Assembly (NCBI GenBank): GCA_022819745.1
Contig: JAJEGS010000013.1
Coordinates: forward strand, 61,289-125,288
Source of the DNA: Candidatus Latescibacterota bacterium
GTDB taxonomy: Bacteria > Latescibacterota > UBA2968 > UBA8231
Length of the DNA stretch: 64,000 nucleotides
Reading direction: 5' to 3'
Shown here: in pieces, positions 36,754 to 43,104 of the stretch
Position numbering within the stretch: position 1 is the stretch's first letter
How the letters are laid out: each line of letters starts with the position of its first letter
The notes under the pieces: model-generated
What the model saw: the letters and a program-made list of their open reading frames with translations, nothing else
Database searches by the model: none
Told to the model about the DNA's origin: nothing
Position numbers and translations under genes: made by a program

Positions 36754-37497
36754 ATGGACGCTCAACAGCAGTACCTCTTCGACTTACAGGGCTATATCGT
36801 ACTCAAGGACGTCGTGCCCGCAACGGTGGTCGCCGCCTGCAATCAGGTTCTGGACCGCTTCGAGACCATGGACGAGGCCGATTACCCTCCTCCGCTCTGT
36901 TTGGGCGACCAGCGCACGCAGCAGAATCTCTACATCTCAAACATTCTCGAAGGGGACGAAGTCTTCCGCGCATTGATCGATATTCCCGCGGTCCTAGACG
37001 TCGTCGCCACAGTCACCGGGGGGCCGTACCGACTCAACCACACCTATACAATCTATCGCTGGGGCGGCGGCTACACTGGCCTGCACATGCACGGCACGCC
37101 CATCATTCCCAAGTGTCAGTATCATTGCCGCAACGGGCAGATGGTCTCGACCCTGACCAAGGCGGTCTTTCCCCTGCTCGACTGCGCCGAGGAAGACGGC
37201 TGTTTCGCCGTGATCCCCGGTGCGCACAAAAGCAACTTCCCTAGGCCCTGGGGCAATCACCCAGACGAAAATCCGGCCCTACAAGCAGTGCCAGCCGCCG
37301 CCGGGGACGCCATCATCTTTACCGAGGCATTGACCCACGGCTCGCTGGTCAATACTTCCGGTCGCCCGCGCCGAAGCCTATATTATTGCTACAGTATAGG
37401 ATACATGCCCGACTGGGGCGGACAGCACCTGCGCTTCAGCAACGAAATCTACGAGACATTGCCCGAGCAACAGCGCGAAATACTCAGGCTAAAATGA
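36754..37497 (+). CDS. PhyH-family dioxygenase-like protein with altered iron triad
   Basis: 247 residues from ATG 36754, with AAGGGA upstream. PhyH enzymes use Fe(II) and 2-oxoglutarate. A YRWGGGYTGLHMHGTP segment lies where the H-x-D pair is usually found. Here it reads His111-Met-His113-Gly, with no acidic ligand at the expected place. The distal His is in ALTHGSLVNTSGRPRRSL, followed by the 2-oxoglutarate-binding Arg. It may be a halogenase-like or otherwise modified family member, or the subfamily may use another residue. The next PhyH gene starts 13 bases after its stop, so they are probably an operon. Confidence 0.78.
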   Translation: MDAQQQYLFDLQGYIVLKDVVPATVVAACNQVLDRFETMDEADYPPPLCLGDQRTQQNLYISNILEGDEVFRALIDIPAVLDVVATVTGGPYRLNHTYTIYRWGGGYTGLHMHGTPIIPKCQYHCRNGQMVSTLTKAVFPLLDCAEEDGCFAVIPGAHKSNFPRPWGNHPDENPALQAVPAAAGDAIIFTEALTHGSLVNTSGRPRRSLYYCYSIGYMPDWGGQHLRFSNEIYETLPEQQREILRLK

Positions 37498-37510
37498 CGG
37501 AGAAATGTCC

Positions 37511-38386
37511 ATGCTGACTCAAGAACAAATCGCCAGCTACCACGAAAAAGGCTACCTCGGCGTCGAAGGGGTACTGACCCCCGGAGAAGTAGAGGCGCTG
37601 CGGCAGACCACCGACGAGTTCGTCGAGCAGTCGCGCACTGCGACCGAAAGCGACACCGTATTCGACTTGGAGCCGGGGCACGCGCCCGACAATCCCAAGC
37701 TACGACGGCTCAAAAGCCCGGTCGCCCAGCACGAGATTTACCGCAGCACCCTGCACCACGAGCGGATTCTGGACATCGTCGGCCAGTTAATCGGCCCGCG
37801 CCTCCGCACCAACGGCGACAAGCTCAACATGAAATCAGGCGAGTTCGGCAGCCCAGTGGAGTGGCATCAGGACTGGGCTTTTTATCCGCATACCAACGAC
37901 GACCTGCTCGCCGTGGGCGTGTGCATCGACGACATGAACGAGACCAACGGCTGCTTGCTGGTCATCCCCGGGTCGCACAAAGGACCGATCTACAATCACC
38001 ACCTCGACGGCCATTTCGCCGGTGCCGTGACCACAGCGGATTTCGACGACTCCGCAGCCGAAAAGATCGAGCTAGCCGCCGGCGGCATCTCCATCCACCA
38101 CGTCCGCGCCCTGCACGGCTCCCTGCCCAACACCTCGCCCCATCCGCGTCGGCTCCTACTCTTGCAGTATTGCGCTGGCGACTCCTGGCCCCTAGTGCCA
38201 GCACCCGATTGGGAGGGCTACTGCCGGACCTTCGTGCGCGGCGAGCCAAGCCGACACATCCGCGTCGCCGACGTACCTGTGAGCATGCCCATGCCCGGTG
38301 CCAAGATCGGCGGCTCTATCTACGCTACCCAGACCGTATTGCGCCACTCAACCTTCGGATCGGCGAAAGCCGCTCAGCCCACCTAA
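37511..38386 (+). CDS. Phytanoyl-CoA dioxygenase (PhyH) family protein
   Basis: 291 residues from ATG 37511, chosen because GGAG lies 8 bases upstream; ATG 37505 is in frame but too close to it. The iron triad is complete: H119-Q-D121 in VEWHQDWAFYPH, and the distal His in RALHGSLPNTSPHPRR with the 2-oxoglutarate Arg behind it. It is an Fe(II)/2-oxoglutarate hydroxylase; the substrate is unknown and could be a small organic acid, quaternary amine or natural product. It sits after the variant PhyH gene and before a LysR regulator that may control them. Confidence 0.88.
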   Translation: MLTQEQIASYHEKGYLGVEGVLTPGEVEALRQTTDEFVEQSRTATESDTVFDLEPGHAPDNPKLRRLKSPVAQHEIYRSTLHHERILDIVGQLIGPRLRTNGDKLNMKSGEFGSPVEWHQDWAFYPHTNDDLLAVGVCIDDMNETNGCLLVIPGSHKGPIYNHHLDGHFAGAVTTADFDDSAAEKIELAAGGISIHHVRALHGSLPNTSPHPRRLLLLQYCAGDSWPLVPAPDWEGYCRTFVRGEPSRHIRVADVPVSMPMPGAKIGGSIYATQTVLRHSTFGSAKAAQPT

Positions 38387-38410
38387 CACTGCGCCCTACG
38401 CCCCGCGCCC

Positions 38411-39334
38411 ATGAACCTGCAACACCTGCGCTACTTCCTCGCCGTGGCGCGCACGGGCGGCTTTACCCAAGCGGCGCGCCAGATGAACGTAACCCAGCCG
38501 ACGGTTTCCAGCGCGGTTTCGGAGTTGGAAAAGAGCATGGGAGTCCAGCTCTTCAACCGCGACAATCGGCACGTGGCCCTTACTACCGAGGGCCGCCTGC
38601 TGTTGAGCTATGCCGTCCAAGTCGAGGACTTGCTGGAGGAGGCCAGCGAGCGGCTGCAGCGAAGCGACCTAGAACCGGGAGGCGGCTTTCAGTTCGGGGC
38701 GGTGGACGCGGCCGTCATCTATCTCCTGCCGGAAATTCTCAAAGAGTACATGCGCCGCTATCCGGGCGTCGCGCTCAAGACCCAAGTTGCTCCTTCGCGT
38801 TACCTTATTGACGACCTGCTAATGCAGCGCTCTGAATTCGCGCTGATCCACCTGCCCTATACCCATCCCAAAATCGACGCCGTGCCGATTTACCGCGACG
38901 ACATGCCCTTGGTCGTTGGACCAGCGCATCGCTTTGCCCAGTACGAGTCCGTCGCCCTCGCCGAAGTGGTGGAAGAGCCCCTGATCCTCTTTCACGCCGA
39001 CTCGATCTCGCGCAAGGTGATTGACGAGAAGTTCGCCGAAGCTGGCCTAACGCCGGGCGCGGTAATGGAGCTGCGCAGCCCAGAGGCCATGCGCAAGTTA
39101 GTGGAGGCCGGCGTGGGCATCTCGTTTTTGCCACGACTGACCATCCGCGACTCGCTGGCCAGCGGCGCGCTCAAAACAGTAGAAGTGCGCGGCGTGGCCT
39201 TTGAACGCGAAATCGGCGTGGCCTGGCGGCGGGGCCGCTACTTTGGCCAAGCCGTGCGGCTGTTACTCGAAGCCGTATTTGCCGCCTACGGCGGGCGGGA
39301 CGAGTGGCTGCAAAAGATCGTTCCGAAAAGCTGA
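38411..39334 (+). CDS. LysR-family transcriptional regulator
   Basis: 307 residues. The N-terminal winged helix is typical: LRYFLAVARTGGFTQAARQM, then VTQPTVSSAVSELEKSMG. The effector-binding domain is about 90-295, with FGAVDAAVIYLLPEIL and EAMRKLVEAGVGISFLPRL. It follows the two PhyH genes, 24 bases after the last stop, and may regulate them, though LysR genes are usually divergent from their targets. The inducer is unknown. Confidence 0.93.
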   Translation: MNLQHLRYFLAVARTGGFTQAARQMNVTQPTVSSAVSELEKSMGVQLFNRDNRHVALTTEGRLLLSYAVQVEDLLEEASERLQRSDLEPGGGFQFGAVDAAVIYLLPEILKEYMRRYPGVALKTQVAPSRYLIDDLLMQRSEFALIHLPYTHPKIDAVPIYRDDMPLVVGPAHRFAQYESVALAEVVEEPLILFHADSISRKVIDEKFAEAGLTPGAVMELRSPEAMRKLVEAGVGISFLPRLTIRDSLASGALKTVEVRGVAFEREIGVAWRRGRYFGQAVRLLLEAVFAAYGGRDEWLQKIVPKS

Positions 39335-39417
39335 GGCTCCCGCGATATTGCCACGATTCGCGCCAGCGGCGTTCTTATTTTTAACCCATTTTTGACCCAA
39401 AACTGAGAGCGAGTACT

Positions 39418-40779
39418 ATGATCGACCCAAAGGCCGTACGCACCGATCCCGACGCCATGCGCGAGGCAATACGGGTGCGCAAGGTTGACCCGGCCAAAGC
39501 CAATGTGGATCGCTGGTTGGCCCTCGACGCGGCGCGGCAAAAGCTGCAGCGAGACATCGACGCGCTCAACAGCGAGAAAAAGCAACTAGCCCAACTCGGT
39601 CGCAACGACCCGGATGCAGCGCGGGAAAAGGGGCGGGAGTTGCGCGAGCGCGGGCGAGTGCTAGAGCACGAGTTGGGAACTGTCGTCGCCGAGTGGCAGC
39701 AAATCATGGATTGGTTCCCCAACTGGCCGCATCCCGACATGCCCGCCGGTGCTGGCGAGGAAGACAACGTTGAGGAGAATGCCTGGATTCCGGGGCAAGG
39801 CTACCTAGCCGCCGACAAGCTAGGCCGTGGGAACACCAGCGCCCAGTACATGCCCACGCGACCCCTGCACGCCCAAGACGACGCCTTTGAGCCGCTGCAC
39901 CACGCAGACCTCGGCGTCAAATTAGGTGGCATCAACACCTTGCAGGGCGGCCAAGTTTCCGGCTCGCGCTTTGCCTACTTGCGCGGCGATGTCGCGCGGA
40001 TGCAATACGCCCTGAGCCAACTCCTCATCGACGAGCTTTTAGCGCGCGGGTACGAGATGTTCGTGCCGCCGCTCCTCGTGCGGGAGCGCTCCCTGTACGG
40101 CACCTCGCACTTTCCCGAGGGGCGCGACCAAGTCTATGCCATCAAGACCGATAACGTAGAAGAAGGAGCCGAGCTTTTCCTAGTCGGATCCTCCGAGCCG
40201 GCCAATTTCAGCTACTTCATGGACCAGACCTTGGATTCAGCCGAACTGCCCGTCAAGCTCTTCGCCTATACGGCCTGCTTTCGCTCGGAAGCCGGGTCTT
40301 GGGGCCAAGACGTCAAGGGCATCAAGCGCATGCACCAATTCGACAAAATCGAAATGAACGCCGTGTGCCTGCCCGATCAGTCCGAAGCCCTGTACGAAGA
40401 ATTCGGTCAAATCAACGAATGGCTCCTGCAAGAGTTGGCCTTGCCCTACCGGGTCGTCGAGAAGTGCCACGGCGACGCGGGTTATCTGGCCAGCCATCGG
40501 CAGCGGGACATGGAAGTGTGGATGTCCGGGACGGGCGAGTTCATGGAGGTAATGACCGACACCAACGCCACGGACTATCAGGCCCGGCGCTTGAACATCC
40601 GCTACAAGGGCGCGGCTGGGCGAGGGTTTTGCCACCTAGTCAACGACACGGGTTGCGCGATGGGCCGGCTGTTGATCGCCATTTTGGACAACTATCAGCA
40701 ACCCGACGGCGCAGTACAGGTCCCCGAAGCTCTGCAACGGGTCGTGCAGAAAAGCGTCCTGCAACCGAAAGGCGCGTAA
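39418..40779 (+). CDS. serS: Seryl-tRNA synthetase (divergent active site)
   Basis: 453 residues, slightly longer than E. coli SerRS. It attaches serine to tRNA(Ser) and to tRNA(Sec) where present. The N-terminal coiled-coil arm is about 30-100 (DIDALNSEKKQLAQLG). Motif 2 is CFRSEAGSWGQDVKGIKRMHQFDKIE-like, and motif 3 holds MGRLLIAILDNYQQPDG. Serine-pocket segments differ from those I know: SSE where T(S/A)E is usual, MTDTN where SSCSN is usual, NDTG where NGSG is usual. Still a clear SerRS by length and motif order. It is coupled to folD (shared base, TAATG). Confidence 0.92.
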   Translation: MIDPKAVRTDPDAMREAIRVRKVDPAKANVDRWLALDAARQKLQRDIDALNSEKKQLAQLGRNDPDAAREKGRELRERGRVLEHELGTVVAEWQQIMDWFPNWPHPDMPAGAGEEDNVEENAWIPGQGYLAADKLGRGNTSAQYMPTRPLHAQDDAFEPLHHADLGVKLGGINTLQGGQVSGSRFAYLRGDVARMQYALSQLLIDELLARGYEMFVPPLLVRERSLYGTSHFPEGRDQVYAIKTDNVEEGAELFLVGSSEPANFSYFMDQTLDSAELPVKLFAYTACFRSEAGSWGQDVKGIKRMHQFDKIEMNAVCLPDQSEALYEEFGQINEWLLQELALPYRVVEKCHGDAGYLASHRQRDMEVWMSGTGEFMEVMTDTNATDYQARRLNIRYKGAAGRGFCHLVNDTGCAMGRLLIAILDNYQQPDGAVQVPEALQRVVQKSVLQPKGA

Positions 40780-41666
40780 TGGGCGAGCGACTCGATGGCC
40801 GAAAAATTGCTGCCCAAGTGCAAGAAGAACTGCTGGTGGACATCGCGCACTTGAAGCAGGAGCACGGTCTAGTGCCGGGCTTGGCAGTCGTGCTGGTGGG
40901 GGACGACCCGGCCTCGCAGTCCTACGTGCGCGCCAAGGGCCGAGCCTGCGAAGCCCTCGGCATTCACTCCGAGCAAATAGATCTACCGGCCAGCGCCACC
41001 ACCGAGGACGTGCTAGCCACTGTCGAGCGGCTCAACGCCGACGACGCGATCCACGGCATCTTGGTACAGCTACCGCTGCCGGGCCAAGACGAGCAGCAAG
41101 TCCTCAACGCCATTGACCCGGACAAGGATGTCGATGGCCTGCACCCGGTCAATCTGGGCCGCCTCGTGAGACAGGAGGAGTGCTTTTGGCCCTGTACGCC
41201 GCATGGGGTCTTGCAGATTCTCAGCCGCAGCGGGATCGAGGTAGAAGGCCAACACGTGGTCGTAGTCGGCCGCAGCGCGCTCGTGGGACGGCCCGTAGCC
41301 ATCTTGCTGGGGCACAAGGCGGCCGGGGCCAATGCCACAGTGACCCTGTGCCACACTGGCACCCGCGACCTCGGGCACTTTACGCGCCAAGCGGACATCC
41401 TAGTGGTAGCGGCTGGATTTCCCCGTGGGATCACAGCGGATATGGTCAAAGAAGGGGCGGTGGTAATCGACGTGGGCACCAACCAAATTGACGACCCCTC
41501 GCGCGAGCGAGGCTGGCGGCTCGTCGGCGACGTGGACTACAAACAGGTGCGCCCAAAGGCCCGCACGATCACCCCTGTGCCCAACGGAGTCGGGCCGATG
41601 ACGATTGCGCTATTGCTCTACAACACCGTGTGGGCGGCCAAGCGGAAGGTGGGATTGGCCGGGTAA
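40779..41666 (+). CDS. folD: Bifunctional methylenetetrahydrofolate dehydrogenase/cyclohydrolase
   Basis: 295 residues, the standard FolD length. It interconverts 5,10-methylene-, methenyl- and 10-formyl-tetrahydrofolate with NADP. Family motifs: VGDDPASQSYVRAKGRACE with the catalytic Lys, HGILVQLPLP, DPDKDVDGLHPVNLG, VVVVGRSALVGRPVA and the C-terminal TPVPNGVGPMTIALL. The start overlaps the serS stop by one base. Confidence 0.97.
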   Translation: MGERLDGRKIAAQVQEELLVDIAHLKQEHGLVPGLAVVLVGDDPASQSYVRAKGRACEALGIHSEQIDLPASATTEDVLATVERLNADDAIHGILVQLPLPGQDEQQVLNAIDPDKDVDGLHPVNLGRLVRQEECFWPCTPHGVLQILSRSGIEVEGQHVVVVGRSALVGRPVAILLGHKAAGANATVTLCHTGTRDLGHFTRQADILVVAAGFPRGITADMVKEGAVVIDVGTNQIDDPSRERGWRLVGDVDYKQVRPKARTITPVPNGVGPMTIALLLYNTVWAAKRKVGLAG

Positions 41667-41677
41667 ACAGTACACCA

Positions 41678-41971
41678 CTACCTCACTACCGCCCTCTTAG
41701 CAGCCTCTGGCTCCCGGTAGATGATTTTCAAAAGTGCTTGCGCCGGACCACTGGGAATCCGCCGGCCTTGTTCCCAGTCCTGAAGGGTGCGGATGTCGAT
41801 GCCAAAAGTCTGGGCAAATACGCCCTGAGTCATGTTCAGTCGCGAGCGGATCAAGCGGGCGTTGATCTCGTCGGGGAGGTGGACGCGGTAGCTTTCTGGG
41901 TCCGCTTGGCCGTGCGTGATTTCCAGAGCCTCCGTTGCGGCCTTGATAAGTTCCTCTCCAGCCTTGGTCAT
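41678..41971 (-). CDS. XRE-type antitoxin-like regulator (orphan)
   Basis: 97 residues from the ATG at 41971. It has an XRE-like helix-turn-helix: LIRSRLNMTQGVFAQTFGIDIRTLQDWEQGRRIPSGPA. A short N-terminal helix (AGEELIKAATEALEIT) precedes it. The layout matches antitoxins of RelE/HigB-type systems such as NadS or HigA-like proteins. No toxin gene is adjacent. The next gene upstream is another antitoxin-like regulator. It probably binds its own promoter if expressed. Confidence 0.75.
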   Translation of the reverse strand: MTKAGEELIKAATEALEITHGQADPESYRVHLPDEINARLIRSRLNMTQGVFAQTFGIDIRTLQDWEQGRRIPSGPAQALLKIIYREPEAAKRAVVR

Positions 41972-42012
41972 GGTTGGGTCCTTCTTCCCGCTCGCGGTCA
42001 GCCGCCAATTCC

Positions 42013-42402
42013 TCAAAGCGAGCTTGCCCGGGCCGTCGCGTTCAGAGCAGCATGCGGCTCTACCTCTCGCTCGATCTGGCGACGCGTCGTGCGCTCGGCG
42101 ACATCGAGATCGTAGCGGGTCTGAAGATTGATCCAGAACTCAGGCGTCATGCCGAAGTAGCGCCCAAGGCGTAGCGCAGTATCGGTCGTGATACCGCGAC
42201 GGCCGAGCACAATATCGTTCAGCCGTGGACGCGAAACCTTGATCGCTTGGGCAAGTCGGTACACACTAAGCTCCATGGGCGTCAGGAATTCGTCACGCAG
42301 AATCTCGCCGGGATGCACCGGCGGTAGCCGTCGTCCAGAGGCCACGTCCGAGAAATCGACCTCTCGCCTGTCCAGTTCTTTCCGCTTGATAGTCATATTC
42401 AT
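42013..42402 (-). CDS. higA: HigA-family addiction-module antitoxin (orphan)
   Basis: 129 residues from ATG 42402; the next ATG at 42396 is an alternative. It has the HigA/VapI signature: PPVHPGEILRDEFLTPMELS, then RLAQAIKVSRPRLNDIVLGRRGI and a TALRLGRYFGMTPEFWINLQ helix. In complete systems it neutralises a HigB mRNA interferase encoded directly upstream. Here upstream (42403-42544) holds only a 37-codon ORF of another kind, so the toxin is absent or lost. An orphan antitoxin may act as a regulator or protect against an incoming toxin. Confidence 0.85.
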   Translation of the reverse strand: MNMTIKRKELDRREVDFSDVASGRRLPPVHPGEILRDEFLTPMELSVYRLAQAIKVSRPRLNDIVLGRRGITTDTALRLGRYFGMTPEFWINLQTRYDLDVAERTTRRQIEREVEPHAALNATARASSL

Positions 42403-42430
42403 TCTGCGGAGGCGGATCACCCCCGGAGTC

Positions 42431-42544
42431 CTACGTGACTAGGACTCGAACGCGCCGCCGAGGAATATCATAGTGACCAAAGAACTGTCGCCCGATGCCC
42501 CGTCGGCTAGGCCCCCTCGCGCCCTTTCTGCCTTTGTTTTTCAT
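42431..42544 (-). CDS. Possible 37-residue basic protein with strong Shine-Dalgarno
   Basis: ATG 42542-42544 (minus strand), preceded by AAGGAG at ideal six-base spacing, opens 37 codons to TAG at 42431-42433. The product is very basic: it begins MKNKGRKGARGPSRRG and ends RRRVRVLVT, with FFGHYDIP in the middle. It is too short and unlike any RelE-type toxin I know. It lies directly upstream of the higA-like gene on the same strand (28-base gap), the position where a toxin gene would be. It could be a leader peptide, a small regulator or a remnant. Confidence 0.4.
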   Translation of the reverse strand: MKNKGRKGARGPSRRGIGRQFFGHYDIPRRRVRVLVT

Positions 42545-42612
42545 AGCATTCTCCTTTCTGGCACTATCGTAACACATTGCTCTACAAATAGTTATACCAA
42601 AAAAGAATAAAG

Positions 42613-42650
42613 AAAGGCGGCCCGATCTATATTCAGACCGAGCCGCCTTT
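42613..42650 (-). terminator. Rho-independent terminator for the 42.9 kb minus-strand gene
   Basis: A 9-base perfect stem, AAAGGCGGC (42613-42621) with GCCGCCTTT (42642-42650), encloses a 20-base loop. On the minus strand the stem is followed by CTTTATTCTTTTTTGG, a U-rich tail. It lies 20 bases past the stop of the 87-codon gene, so it should end that transcript. On the plus strand no U-tract follows. Confidence 0.7.
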
Positions 42651-42670
42651 GATAATGATTTTCATACTGG

Positions 42671-42934
42671 TTATCTCCGCGATTTGGAATAGGCTTGCTT
42701 CTGATTTTCAAGTCCTACTATTAAATCGCTTAGCATCTTTACTGTTTCATCTATGTCGCAACGAAACTGCATTCCAGCGAGAGATTCCCCTTCCTCTTGG
42801 TTTTCTCTCGAAAAAACAAAAGCAACAATAACCTCCTCTTCTGAAGGATGCGTCAAAAGCTCATAAGTGACCAATTTGTGTAATGGCCCTCTGTCTCCTC
42901 CTCTTATGTCTACCCAGTCGCCGACTTTTGCCAT
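42671..42934 (-). CDS. Small hypothetical protein
   Basis: 87 residues, acidic, starting MAKVGDWVDIRGGDRGPLHK. It has a short beta-like start, a middle segment (EEEVIVAFVFSRENQEEGES) and a C-terminal helix ending in Lys/Arg residues. I recognise no family. Its AT-rich codons differ from the neighbouring high-GC genes, and a clean terminator follows, which supports real transcription. AGAAG-type purine runs precede the ATG, but no textbook Shine-Dalgarno is seen. A 41-codon ORF overlaps its start. Confidence 0.55.
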   Translation of the reverse strand: MAKVGDWVDIRGGDRGPLHKLVTYELLTHPSEEEVIVAFVFSRENQEEGESLAGMQFRCDIDETVKMLSDLIVGLENQKQAYSKSRR

Positions 42935-43035
42935 TTTCTACTTCTTCTCCCTTTATAGTTGTTGATGTGCTGGTTGACCCAGCGATAGCCAAAGAACGGG
43001 ACATAGCGCCAGACCATCAAGCCCGCTTTGGTCAT
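42910..43035 (-). CDS. Doubtful 41-residue ORF
   Basis: ATG 43033-43035 (minus) opens 41 codons to TAG at 42910-42912, in a different frame from and overlapping the start of the next gene by 25 bases. The middle reads like protein (VWRYVPFFGYRWVNQHI) and the end is very basic. No good Shine-Dalgarno. It could be a leader ORF for the downstream gene or chance. The remaining 69 bases up to glgP (43036-43104) hold nothing I can name. Confidence 0.25.
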   Translation of the reverse strand: MTKAGLMVWRYVPFFGYRWVNQHINNYKGRRSRKWQKSATG

Positions 43036-43104
43036 TACAACCACTTACGAGACGTTGGGCACTATTATATACAGCCCACTACCAAAAAACACTAGCCGCG
43101 TCCC

